Positions 35,118 to 43,880 of a stretch of DNA of 64,000 bases are shown here, piece by piece. Source of the stretch: Pseudopedobacter sp965218985 (lineage in GTDB: Bacteria > Bacteroidota > Bacteroidia > Sphingobacteriales > Sphingobacteriaceae); contig CBDCMP010000007.1 of the NCBI GenBank assembly GCA_965218985.1, positions 1,240,001 through 1,304,000 of the forward strand, in the 5' to 3' direction. Numbering within the stretch: the first letter of the stretch is position 1; every line of letters starts with the position of its first letter. The notes beneath the pieces are model-generated. The model was not told the origin of the DNA. It searched no databases and worked only from the letters and a program-made list of their open reading frames with translations. Position numbers and translations under genes: made by a program.

Positions 35118-36348
35118 ATGAACAATTTCTACAAAAAATTAAAAACCGTTTATTTTTTCAGTGCTGTGCTTGTCACATCAACAGCAATGTCCCAAACACA
35201 ACCAAGCCCACAAACTGTACCTACCTTATTCTCAAGATTTCAACAGTTTCACGGGTGGTTCTGATGTAGTTTATCCCGCCGGTTTTCAAGGGTGGTTAGT
35301 GGCTGCTGCCGCTCCTTCCTCCGGTGCCCGAACTGGTGCTCCTTCTTCAGACAAAACTTTAACTACATCCGGAAGTGCTGCAAATGGGAGCACTGGAGTT
35401 TATGATTTTAGTGGCAAAATTGGGATTTTTGACAACAGTGGGAATGATATAGCGATAGCACTTGCTCTAAACACCACTTCAATTATGTCTCCAAATAAAG
35501 TGAAAGTGAATTTTGACGCTATGGTAATCAGAAATTTGTACGAAGGAGGAGCAAACAACATCATTAATGGGCTGGTGCTGCAATGCAGAATTGGAACCAC
35601 CGGAGAATTCACCAATCTGGGTAACTGCGTACAAAACGGGGTCAATACACAAATTGCAGGAAATGATGTTTTAGACATTAAAAGTTTAAGTTTCACACTT
35701 CCGCAGGAATGCAGCAATCAACCCGTTCTTCAACTGAGATGGATTTTCAGGACAGTCCCGGATCCGCAGGAAGCAGGCCAAGTTTAGCATTTGATAACCT
35801 TGTGGTTGGCTCTTGTCACTCCTAATCCTTTCACGGGATATGTAATCAGTAGCAGAAACATCACTTTATCAAACAATTCCACCACTTACGCCACTAACAT
35901 GCTTAGCGGGGTGACAAGGACTCAGGCATTAAGTGGCTATGGCGGTTCACTTGATGATTTTATCGGTAATCCATCAGGGTATTTCACCACTTATAAAGAC
36001 TCCAGGGACGTTTGGTATCTACTTGATCCCGATGGATACAAATTCTATTCACTGGGAGTGAACACTGTGATTGCTCAAAAAGGCATTGATGCTGTGAACA
36101 CTATAAAAAGCATCTATGCAAACACTATAGGGAATTTCTCTGACGAAAATTTGACCAGTATGCCCTACTGCGTGAGATTGAATTTTGGTTACACATACAG
36201 AACCACCTCCTCCTTGAATACCACTTTATACAATAATGGTGTTCTATCGGTTTTTGATGCTACCTTCATCACCTATTGTACTTCTCAAGCTAATACTCTG
36301 ATCACCAATTCAAGAATAGTTGATAAAAATTTATTGGGTTATTTCTCA
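35118..36348 (+). pseudogene. Broken second agarase-like gene (5' part)
   Basis: ATG at 35118 begins a signal peptide (M-N-N-F-Y-K-K-L-K, ending A-M-S-Q). A frameshift near 35220 leads to an added N-terminal beta-sandwich-like region (P-Y-S-Q-D-F-N-S-F-T to R-T-V-P-D-P, 35235-35775) absent from the intact paralogue. A second disruption near 35770-35820 leads to the catalytic domain (G-Y-F-T-T-Y-K-D, D-P-D-G-Y-K-F-Y-S-L-G-V-N, N-K-N-L-L-G-Y-F-S is D-K-N-L-L-G-Y-F-S here). It stops at Y-F-S, one residue before the D-N-E catalytic motif, where the IS5-type element starts. Its final apparent codons come from the IS end. Confidence 0.88.
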
Positions 36349-37228
36349 GAAGCTGTCTAAAAACGATTCAACATAATTCTTATGGCAGGTAAGTGTACCA
36401 TGGCGACACTGGAATCATTAAACCGCTCGTAATTTTTCGAGTTTCTCCTATTTGTATCAATCCACGACAAAGTTCTTTCCACAATCCACCTCTTGGGCAA
36501 CACCTTAAATGTATGCAACTCGTTTCTTTTAATGATTTCGAGTTCTATGTTGAACTGTGTCTTTACTTTCTCGATTAATTCACCCCTATATCCGCCATCG
36601 CCAAATATTTTGGTTATCTGGCTCCAGCTTTCGCCCATTTTGGAGATCGCCGGGACTGCTCCGTCCCTGTCCTGAACTGAGGCGCTCTGGACATCTACGG
36701 CCAGTATCAGCCCAAGCGTATCGACAACAATATGCCTCTTTATGCCCTTTATCTTCTTCCCTGCGTCATAACCCTTGTCCTCACTGCTCACAAGCGTCGA
36801 CTTTACAGACTGGGCATCTATCATACCTACCGTAGGCTGTGCTTTCCTGCCATGTTTTAGCCTGACCTCTTCAACAAGACTTTCATGGATGATCTCGATA
36901 GTCCCGTTCTTTTTAAAAGTGTTGGAATAATAATAGATCAGTTTCCATGAGGGAAAATCTCCCGGGAGCATACGCCATTGGCATCCGGTCTTTACGATGT
37001 ACAGTATGGCGTTCACAATTTCTATCAGTTCATATTTCCGGTTTCGTTCTGTATCTAGAAATTTTGATATAAATTGCCATTGGCTATCGCTTAGATTTGT
37101 TGGGTATCTCGTCATGCTAATTATGTTTGTTGTTATTCACAACTAGCGACTATTCTCCCGTTAGGCGATAGCCATTTTATCCACTTTTACACATACAAAT
37201 TTTTATTCGTTCATTTTTAGACAGCTTC
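36349..37228 (-). mobile_element. Intact IS5-family insertion sequence
   Basis: 880 bp bounded by a perfect 15-bp inverted repeat: GAAGCTGTCTAAAAA at 36349-36363 and its complement at 37214-37228. The flanks are TCA on the left and TAA on the right, compatible with a TNA target duplication that has since mutated by one base. It interrupts the agarase-like pseudogene exactly before its D-N-E codons. Confidence 0.9.
36357..37115 (-). CDS. IS5-family transposase
   Basis: 252 aa, uninterrupted. It starts M-T-R-Y-P-T-N-L-S-D-S-Q-W and has W-R-M-L-P-G-D-F-P-S-W-K, the first catalytic Asp in G-M-I-D-A-Q-S-V-K, the second in F-G-D-G-G-Y-R-G, and the Glu in W-I-V-E-R-T-L-S-W-I. The stop codon lies inside the left terminal repeat, as is common for IS5 elements. 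All DDE residues are present and there is no frameshift, so it could still be active. Confidence 0.95.
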   Translation of the reverse strand: MTRYPTNLSDSQWQFISKFLDTERNRKYELIEIVNAILYIVKTGCQWRMLPGDFPSWKLIYYYSNTFKKNGTIEIIHESLVEEVRLKHGRKAQPTVGMIDAQSVKSTLVSSEDKGYDAGKKIKGIKRHIVVDTLGLILAVDVQSASVQDRDGAVPAISKMGESWSQITKIFGDGGYRGELIEKVKTQFNIELEIIKRNELHTFKVLPKRWIVERTLSWIDTNRRNSKNYERFNDSSVAMVHLPAIRIMLNRF

Positions 37229-37231
37229 TAA

Positions 37232-37403
37232 GAGCCTGTCCAAATTTAATCAATTATTATTTTAGTCATTAAATGCGCCCGCTAATTACACAAATTTTGC
37301 TGATTTTTACATTTCCGATTGCTCATCAAAGTGAAAAATCTGCGTATCTGCGGGAGAAATTGGATTATACAAAAAACAATTCAATCATTTTTAGACAGCT
37401 TCA
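37232..37403. mobile_element. 172-bp IS5-related relic (MITE-like)
   Basis: The right end repeats the IS5 terminus exactly (TTTTTAGACAGCTTC at 37388-37402). The left end GAGCCTGTCCAAAT is an imperfect inverted copy of it. TAA stands on both sides (37229-37231 and 37404-37406), as expected of a TNA duplication. The interior has no transposase. It is a short non-autonomous or internally deleted element next to the full IS. Confidence 0.55.
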
Positions 37404-37406
37404 TAA

Positions 37407-37427
37407 GACAATGAAGTTCCTCTGGCC
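37407..37427 (+). pseudogene. Seven-codon continuation of the broken agarase-like gene
   Basis: GAC AAT GAA GTT CCT CTG GCC encodes D-N-E-V-P-L-A, exactly the residues that should follow the Y-F-S at which the 5' part ends (the intact paralogue has S-D-N-E-V-P-L-A). Codons differ synonymously from the paralogue, so this is the gene's own DNA beyond the insertions. Homology ends at 37427, where mobilization-type DNA begins. Confidence 0.8.
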
Positions 37428-37815
37428 AGAAATATTACTGGCAGAAAAGGAAGCACAGATTCAAAAACTGAAGGAACAAATCTCAGAATTAAAAGCTCAA
37501 ATCAAAGAGTTCACTCAATACGAATCGGCTGAAAAAATCAGTATTGTAGAAGATAAACTGGCAACCGTCATTGATTTGTTCAGACAGTTTCAGGAGCTGA
37601 CCTTACCGGATGAAAGGAAACTTTTCCGATCGCAGACCCAAAGCCCCTGGTATAAAATGCTCTCCAGATATTTCCTTCACGGAGAGAAGGAAATCCCCAT
37701 CAACACCGCAAGGAATTATTTCCCGGCCAACGAAAACACCAGGCTCATCAAGGGCTCTGAAGTTGCCGATGAAGACAGGATTTTCAAAATCATTCCAACC
37801 CAGAAACAGGTCTAA
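37411..37815 (+). CDS. Unrecognised coiled-coil protein with a chimeric start
   Basis: 134 codons from ATG 37411. The first seven or so codons (M-K-F-L-W-P) are agarase-gene DNA read out of frame; the true protein seems to begin at E-I-L-L-A-E-K-E-A-Q. A heptad-like coiled coil (about 10-45) is followed by R-Y-F-L-H-G-E-K-E-I-P-I-N and N-T-A-R-N-Y-F-P-A. I do not recognise a named family. It lies directly upstream of an HTH gene and mob genes, so it is probably the N-terminally cut first gene of the mobilizable element. Confidence 0.5.
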   Translation: MKFLWPEILLAEKEAQIQKLKEQISELKAQIKEFTQYESAEKISIVEDKLATVIDLFRQFQELTLPDERKLFRSQTQSPWYKMLSRYFLHGEKEIPINTARNYFPANENTRLIKGSEVADEDRIFKIIPTQKQV

Positions 37816-37971
37816 TCCCTTGTTCACTCAGCACCCATGACCAAACGCCTCCCCTGGTCATTCAAAACCACCCTTTCCTCCTGACTTTTGTAGGGCAATC
37901 AATGGAAGCTTTTAGAATTTATTTCTAAAGCTGCTACCTGAAACTATGAACCCTATAAAAAACTCCAAATC

Positions 37972-38240
37972 ATGTCAGTGGAAACCATCACCAAAGAAGA
38001 CCTGGTGCAGTTCAAATCTGAACTCTTATCCGAAATCTCCAGGCTTGTCAAACCCTCAGAAAATATGGAACCTGCCAATGGCTTAAAAGTGCAGAAATCC
38101 GGAAGCTCCTGAAAATCTCTCCAGGGACTTTGCAGAACCTTCGCATCAATGGAACGCTTCGTTACACCAAAATCGGAGGAACGATGTATTATAAATCAGC
38201 CGATATCACCAAACTTCTGGAAGGAGGCGATGATGCCTAA
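37972..38240 (+). pseudogene. Frameshifted excisionase-like HTH gene
   Basis: The first frame (M-S-V-E-T-I-T-K-E-D-L) stops at 38112. From about 38078 the +1 frame carries W-L-K-S-A-E-I-R-K-L-L-K-I-S-P-G-T-L and Y-T-K-I-G-G-T-M-Y-Y-K, the winged-helix HTH_17 motif common in Bacteroidota mobile elements, ending in TAA at 38240. One frameshift separates the halves. It was probably a DNA-binding accessory factor for excision or mobilization. Confidence 0.75.
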
Positions 38241-38512
38241 CCTGTCCCAATTCTTGATTCCCATCGCTCAGGATCAGCGCCTTCACTCTTCTCACCTCTG
38301 CCTGTACATTTTTCCATGTTCTCTCTTTGGGAAGGGAGCAGGTTCCATGTTCTTTTCGGATATCCAGAAGGCAGCTGATGAAGCTCAGTAAAATCAAATC
38401 TACCGCCACTTATCATAAATGCATCAGTGATTTATCAGCTTTTGGTTATATCAATTACGAACCTTCGTACAATCATTTTAAAGGAAGCCAGGTCTCCTTG
38501 TCCAATCCATAA
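38230..38512 (+). pseudogene. Frameshifted mobile-element accessory gene
   Basis: It starts at ATG 38230 overlapping the HTH gene. One frame gives M-M-P-N-L-S-Q-F-L to about 38330; another gives F-R-I-S-R-R-Q-L-M-K-L-S-K-I-K and A-T-Y-H-K-C-I-S-D-L to the stop at 38512. Together they look like a conserved protein found between HTH and mob genes in Bacteroidota elements. I know no function for it. Confidence 0.6.
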
Positions 38513-38678
38513 AAAGAAGAAAGGGTCATGGACCAATGCTGTCCATTTTGTAAGGAGCGAGTTAATGTTTTTGCTATACAAAAACCCCGAAACATCCTAC
38601 AAGGGATGTTCCAGAACCCGCTCCCGTTGGTCAACATTTGTAAAGTATAAAATAAGAAAACCTGAAAGAAAACCACCC

Positions 38679-39056
38679 ATGACAACCTCTTCAGAAAATC
38701 AGGAAACAGTTAAAAAGCGGCGACCGGGCAGACCGAAGAAAGTAGTCCGCCGAAGCGACCTGCTGATGGTGAGACTCACCCCGATAGAAAGACACTTCAT
38801 TGAAGAACGGGCAAAAAAGGTGGGATTGAAACCCAGCGAATGGTTTCGAAAAGCGGCGAAAAGTACAAAGGTTTCTCCACGTTTCTCTATAGGGGAGAGC
38901 TCCTGGTTCAGGGTGCTGGCAGGCCTGGCCAATAACCTCAACCAGTCGACACACCTGGTCCATGTCGCCGGGCTGTTCTCCCTGGGGCTGAAATGTCAGC
39001 GCATGCTTCAGCAGATAGAGGAACTTCTCGCTAAAATCAACAGCCGTGATGGATAA
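38679..39056 (+). CDS. mobC: MobC-like relaxosome accessory protein
   Basis: 125 aa from ATG 38679; the open frame continues upstream but the G-R-P-K-K basic start and the length fit this codon. A basic N-terminus (K-K-R-R-P-G-R-P-K-K), a ribbon-helix-helix-like part (L-T-P-I-E-R-H-F-I-E-E-R-A) and a helical C-terminal half (N-N-L-N-Q-S-T-H) match MobC proteins, which bind near oriT and help the relaxase. Its end overlaps the relaxase start by 8 bp. Appears intact, but its element is broken on both sides. Confidence 0.8.
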   Translation: MTTSSENQETVKKRRPGRPKKVVRRSDLLMVRLTPIERHFIEERAKKVGLKPSEWFRKAAKSTKVSPRFSIGESSWFRVLAGLANNLNQSTHLVHVAGLFSLGLKCQRMLQQIEELLAKINSRDG

Positions 39057-39953
39057 GCCGATCACCGGGAGAAGCTTCGGGGGCTGTGTCCGCTATGTCG
39101 TGAACAAACAAGAAGCGAAGCTATTATCCGCGGAGGGTGTCCGGATGGAAAACGCCGAAACGCTGATTCAGGATTTCAACCTGCAACGGAAAATGCGACC
39201 CGAACTTGGAAAAGCTGTGGGGCATCTGGTGCTGAGCTGGAGCAAAGAGGATGTTTCCAGGCTGGATGATCAAATCATGACAGAAAGAGCGGAGGAATAT
39301 ATGCAAGGAATGAACACCCGCAATACGCAGTACGTAATGGTGCGCCATAGTGACCGGGAGCATCGGCACCTTCACCTCATTTACAACCGGGTGGACAACA
39401 ATGGTAAGACCATCACCGATAAGAACAGCTTCGCAAAGAACATCAAAGCCTGCAAAGACATCACGCTGAAATATGGCTACCAGCTGGGGAAAGGCAAAGA
39501 CCAGGCCAATCGAAATGCACTGCGAGGTAAAGAGAAGATCAGGTATGAACTCTATGATGCGATCAAAGCAGTCACCAGAAAAGCAACAGTCTGGAAAACT
39601 GTGGAAGAAAAATTGCAAAAGCAGGGGATCCATATCCACTATAAATACCGTAGCGGGACTAATGAAGCACAGGGCATCTCCTTTGAAAAGAACGGGATAA
39701 AGCTCAAGGGTTCTGCTATAGACCGAAGCTTCAGCTTTGCCCGTCTGGATGCACACAGTTACATCGGATTAAAAAGGAAATCAAACAGGACCTCCAAACA
39801 AAACAACGGAATAATCCGGATGGAAATAAAAGCTTGCCAGAAACCTTACTGCAACCGGAATATGTTCCTACGATAAACAGCATCCTCAGTGAAGAAGAGA
39901 AACGACGGCGGAAAAGGAAGAAAAAAGAACAGAGGCAGCTCCACCGGCAGTAG
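39049..39953 (+). pseudogene. mobA: Relaxase MobA, frameshifted near its end
   Basis: ATG at 39049 (M-D-K-P-I-T-G); an upstream GTG in frame is less likely. Relaxase motifs are G-H-L-V-L-S-W-S-K-E-D and the metal-binding H-R-H-L-H-L-I-Y-N-R-V-D. The main frame stops at 39876, but from about 39760 another frame continues plausibly (L-H-R-I-K-K-E-I-K-Q-D-L, then a K/R-rich tail) to TAG 39953. One frameshift near the C-terminus is therefore likely. It would nick oriT to start mobilization. The region is visibly richer in G+C than the PUL genes. Confidence 0.78.
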
Positions 39954-40139
39954 AATTTACATCATCAAACTGTGCGGCCATTCCGTTACGGTTCTGAAAA
40001 CTAAGTTGAGAATTAGAAGCAATGCCTAACCATGGCATTACATGAACGGTTAAATTGGGCTTTAAAGAGTATCTCTGGTATTGGCCGCCCAATGTTACCC
40101 CTTTAGAATCTAAATTGGTTCCTCTTATATAATAATAAA
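39937..40139 (-). pseudogene. Fragment of a SusC transporter
   Basis: Minus-strand reading from 40139 gives Y-Y-I-R-G-T-N-L-D-S-K-G-V-T, Q-Y-Q-R-Y-S-L-K-P-N-L-T and S-N-S-Q-L-S-F-Q-N-R-N-G-M. It aligns without gaps to the PUL 1 SusC segment at Y-Y-I-G-G-T-Y-L-N-S-K-G-V-T. Only about 68 residues of barrel remain; the left edge merges with the end of mobA. It is a relic of a close SusC paralogue, not of the mannan-locus SusC that follows. Confidence 0.88.
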
Positions 40140-40692
40140 CTTAAGTTGCTAGCTAATAAAAAAAGTGAGCATCATAGCTTTATGAAAAAACGAATTTCTC
40201 ATAAAGCTGCGCTGATTTTTTCGGAAGAAAAATTATCAACTTAATTTTTATGAAATTAGATAGCAATTATGAAATTTTGTCTTTACAGTTATGCTTAAAC
40301 CATGCATGGCAAAGATTGGGGTTCAATTAATCCTAATTCATAATCTTAGAAAATTTTCCCTGCACCTCCAACTTTCCAGATCAGGTTCAGATCAAGCTCT
40401 TCAAGATAATAGAAAAGAAACCAAATTGGTATAGATAGGAATAACTTAAAAATTATTTTAACTCAAAGCTGTAAACGTTATAATGATATTATTGCAAATA
40501 ATAATACTATTATGTTCTAAAATATAGGATGATTATGGAAAAATACCATTACGCCTTAAGATAATTAACCCATTTTACTTCTTATATGCCTAATTTGTTA
40601 TATAAAGAATATCATTTGTTATAATAGTATTGATATCGAGATAGAAATCGATATATATTTGACTTATTATAAACCAACAAATCAATTTTAAT
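40140..40692. promoter_or_regulatory. Leader region of the mannan PUL
   Basis: 553 bp without a convincing gene. It has a perfect 10-bp hairpin (AGCTTTATGA 40176-40185 with 40199-40208) and, 39-60 bp before the SusC start, an inverted repeat ATATCGA/TCGATAT (40633-40639, 40648-40654) that could be an operator. The SusC promoter must be here; I could not place it reliably. Confidence 0.45.
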
Positions 40693-43600
40693 ATGAAAAG
40701 AATTTTTTACTTAAAGTTCTTTTGTCTTTTTTTTCTAACAGCGAGTGTTCTTGGAGCGTATGCACAAGAAAAACAGGTACGCGGAAAAGTTACAGACAAA
40801 GAGAATTTGCCACTACCAGGAGCATCTGTTTCGGTTAACGGCGAGAAGCAAGTTACATTAACTGATGCTAATGGAGAATTTTCTATCAAGGTCCCTTCTG
40901 ACGAGGCAACGTTAAAGGTTACTTTTTTAGGAATGAAACCACAGGTAATTAGTGTAGCGGGGAAAAATTATGTAACAGTTTCACTTTCTGAATCCACTAA
41001 TAAGCTGGATGAGGTAGTAATTGTTGGCTACGGAACAGTTAAAAGAAGAGATTTAACCGGGTCTGTTGCATCTATAAGCGGTGACGACTTATTAAAAAGC
41101 ACACCAATTACTGTAAACCAATCTTTACAAGGTAAACTGGCAGGTGTTGAAGTACAAAGCAATGATGGCGCACCAGGTGCTGGAGTTAGTATTCAAATCC
41201 GTGGGGCCAACTCTTTCTCAAGTAGTACAGAGCCATTATATGTTATTGATGGTATTCCTTTTACCGGCGCCAAAACGCCAACCAACGCAGCTACTTACAC
41301 AGAACAAACAACCAACCCTTTGTCTACTTTAAATCCAGAAGACATCGAGTCTGTTGAAGTATTAAAAGATGCATCTTCTACAGCTATTTACGGTTCACGT
41401 GGTGCAAACGGAGTTATATTAATTACTACTAAAAAAGGTAAAGCAGGTCAAGAGAAAATTGAATTCTCAGCAAATACATCATACAGCACAATTACCCAAA
41501 AAATAGATGTACTTAATTCATTTCAGTACGCTACTTTCCAAAATGAGGCAGTAAATAACCAAAATATTTATGAAGGCACTAATAAAGGCCTTCCTTTTAA
41601 AGGAGAAAACTATGTTGATGGTCAAACTGGTCTAACAAAATACAACCCATCTCCACAAGATTTCGCAGACGGATATAACGGTGGCGGCACCAATTGGCAA
41701 GACGAAATTTTTAGAAGTACGTTTACCAAAAACTACTCTTTAAGAGTATCTGGTGGAACAGAAAAAGGTACTCACGCTTATTCAGGTACTTATGTTGATC
41801 AACCCGGTATAATTGTAGGCTCTGGCTTTAAGCGCCTGGGTGGACAAGTAAATATCACCAGCAAAGTGCATAAGTGGATAGAAATTGGTACGAGTACAAA
41901 TTTATCAAGAACAACCTTTAACTTATCAAAATCAAACTCTGATAATTTTGCAGGTAACGTTTTAAATTCGGCAATTCATTTCCCTTCTACCTTACCTTTA
42001 TATGATCCGGAAAGCGAATCTGGGGTATCTGAATTGGATTGGTTTTCTGCAAACCCACATACTTATGTGCGTCAGGCTAAAGATGTTACCAACTCAACTT
42101 CAATTTCATCTTCTTCTTACTTTCAGTTAAACCTTCCAAAAGATTTTACATTTCGTCAAAATGTTGGTTTAAACATGAGCCAAAATACCAGAGGAAATTA
42201 CTATGGCCGTCTTTTACAAGAGGGAAAGGGAGCGGTTAACGGTAAAGCAGGAAGAGGCTATGACCAATGGCAAGGAATTACTTTGGAGTCTATATTAGGT
42301 TATAACAAAACTTTCAATAAATCTCACAATGTGAGTGCAACTGGTGTATTCGCTTACGAAACAGGTAAATACAGCAACTACTCTTTCTCAGTACAAAACT
42401 TCCCGAATGATATTTTGCAAGACAACAACTTATCAGCAGGTTTAGACAGACCTGAGCCACCAAGAAGTGGCGTTGGTAAAAATTCCTTATTATCATTCTT
42501 AGGTCGTGTAAATTACAATTACCAAAACAAATACTATGTTACCGGATCTGTAAGACGTGATGGTTCAAGTAAATTTGGAGAAGCTAACAAATATGGTATT
42601 TTTCCATCTGTAGGCTTAGCATGGGCTGTTACTGAAGAAAATTTTGCTAAAAATATTCCGGTAATCAGCAATTTAAAGATCAGAACAAGTTATGGTCAAA
42701 CAGGTAACCAATCTATTGGCTCTTACCAAACGCTACCTCGCTTAGATCTTGCTAATGCTGCTATAAATGGAGGTGTGCAAAGTGGTTTTGCTAGCGGAAA
42801 CCCAGTAGATCCAAACTTAAAATGGGAAACTACAACTTCTGCTGATGCAGGTTTAGACGTGGGCTTCTTACAAAACAGATTAAACCTTACGGTTGATATC
42901 TATTACAAAAACACAAAAGATTTACTTCAGCAACTATTAATTCCAACGAGTACTGGTTCTGGTAATTATTTAACCAATTACGGAAATGTAGAAAATAGAG
43001 GTTTAGAGATTGGCCTTTCTGGATTGGTAATTAAAAAGAAAGATTTCAGTTGGAATGCCAATGCAAACATTTCTTTCAACAGAAATAACATCTATGGCTT
43101 AGACGGAGATCAGTTTGCCCGTAGGTTATGGAGTGGTATTGACCAGGTTTTCTTACAACGTAACGGTCACCCTATCGGAACCATATTTGGATACGTAGAG
43201 GACGGTTTCTATGATAATGAAGCTGAAGTAAGAGCTGACCCGGCTTGGGCTGATAAAGGCGATGGCGTAATTAAATCCATGATTGGTGAGCGTAAGTATA
43301 AAAATACGGATAACGATCCAACTAACATTAGTGTTACAGACCGTCAGATTATTGGAAACACCAACCCTAAATACAACTTTGGTATTACCAACAGCTTCAC
43401 CTACAAAAAGTTTGATTTGAGCATTTTTGTTCAAGGAGTAGAAGGTAAAGATGTAATCAATTCTAACTTATTGCAAATTACAATGGGTCAGACTAGTAAC
43501 ATCACTACTGAAGCATGGAATAACCGTTGGACACCAACCAACAATGTAAATGCTGAGTATCCAAAATCAAATACATCATTCAACAGAAGATTATATTTTT

Positions 43601-43857
43601 CTGATAAGGTGTTAGAAGATGGTTCTTATGTGAGGATTAAAAACATAAACCTGGGTTATACTTTTAATAATCCGATACGAGGTCTACAATCGTTAAATGT
43701 TTTTGTTAACGCATCTAACTTGTTCACATTCACCAACTATAGCTGGTACGATCCAGATGTGAATTCATTTGCAAGTGACCCAGCAAGTAGAGGTGTAGAT
43801 ATGAATGCTTATCCTATCAGTAGAACTTTCACCTTCGGTTTAAAAACGGTTTTCTAA
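40693..43857 (+). CDS. SusC/RagA TonB-dependent transporter (mannan PUL)
   Basis: 1054 aa. Signal peptide (ends A-Y-A-Q), carboxypeptidase-regulatory-like domain (about 28-105), L-D-E-V-V-I-V-G-Y-G-T-V TonB-box region, plug with V-L-K-D-A-S-S-T-A-I-Y-G-S-R-G, and a long barrel ending F-T-F-G-L-K-T-V-F. No STN domain, so no direct anti-sigma signalling. It is the first gene of the plus-strand locus and is paired with the SusD gene 23 bp downstream. Manno-oligosaccharides are the expected cargo from the enzymes that follow. Confidence 0.96.
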   Translation: MKRIFYLKFFCLFFLTASVLGAYAQEKQVRGKVTDKENLPLPGASVSVNGEKQVTLTDANGEFSIKVPSDEATLKVTFLGMKPQVISVAGKNYVTVSLSESTNKLDEVVIVGYGTVKRRDLTGSVASISGDDLLKSTPITVNQSLQGKLAGVEVQSNDGAPGAGVSIQIRGANSFSSSTEPLYVIDGIPFTGAKTPTNAATYTEQTTNPLSTLNPEDIESVEVLKDASSTAIYGSRGANGVILITTKKGKAGQEKIEFSANTSYSTITQKIDVLNSFQYATFQNEAVNNQNIYEGTNKGLPFKGENYVDGQTGLTKYNPSPQDFADGYNGGGTNWQDEIFRSTFTKNYSLRVSGGTEKGTHAYSGTYVDQPGIIVGSGFKRLGGQVNITSKVHKWIEIGTSTNLSRTTFNLSKSNSDNFAGNVLNSAIHFPSTLPLYDPESESGVSELDWFSANPHTYVRQAKDVTNSTSISSSSYFQLNLPKDFTFRQNVGLNMSQNTRGNYYGRLLQEGKGAVNGKAGRGYDQWQGITLESILGYNKTFNKSHNVSATGVFAYETGKYSNYSFSVQNFPNDILQDNNLSAGLDRPEPPRSGVGKNSLLSFLGRVNYNYQNKYYVTGSVRRDGSSKFGEANKYGIFPSVGLAWAVTEENFAKNIPVISNLKIRTSYGQTGNQSIGSYQTLPRLDLANAAINGGVQSGFASGNPVDPNLKWETTTSADAGLDVGFLQNRLNLTVDIYYKNTKDLLQQLLIPTSTGSGNYLTNYGNVENRGLEIGLSGLVIKKKDFSWNANANISFNRNNIYGLDGDQFARRLWSGIDQVFLQRNGHPIGTIFGYVEDGFYDNEAEVRADPAWADKGDGVIKSMIGERKYKNTDNDPTNISVTDRQIIGNTNPKYNFGITNSFTYKKFDLSIFVQGVEGKDVINSNLLQITMGQTSNITTEAWNNRWTPTNNVNAEYPKSNTSFNRRLYFSDKVLEDGSYVRIKNINLGYTFNNPIRGLQSLNVFVNASNLFTFTNYSWYDPDVNSFASDPASRGVDMNAYPISRTFTFGLKTVF

Positions 43858-43880
43858 GAAAACGATAAAACATAAAAGAA

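Noticed and set aside
36393..36835. Plus-strand ORFs opposite the IS5 transposase
   Set aside because: Shadows of an intact DDE transposase on the other strand; no features of their own.
37273..37410. Upstream extension of the coiled-coil ORF starting M-R-P-L-I-T-Q
   Set aside because: This part is the inside and right end of the IS5-related relic and seven-codon junction read by chance; the plausible protein starts at or after 37411.
38427..38678. 84-codon upstream extension of mobC
   Set aside because: It overlaps the preceding accessory gene and lacks protein character; the basic MobC start is at 38679.
39886..40092. Small independent ORF starting M-G-G-Q-Y-Q-R-Y
   Set aside because: It is the SusC fragment; homology extends upstream of this Met and stops at about 39937, so it is not a gene.
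40260..40340. 26-codon ORF (M-K-L-D-S-N-Y) in the mannan leader
   Set aside because: Too short, AT-rich and without homology that I recognise; treated as non-coding.
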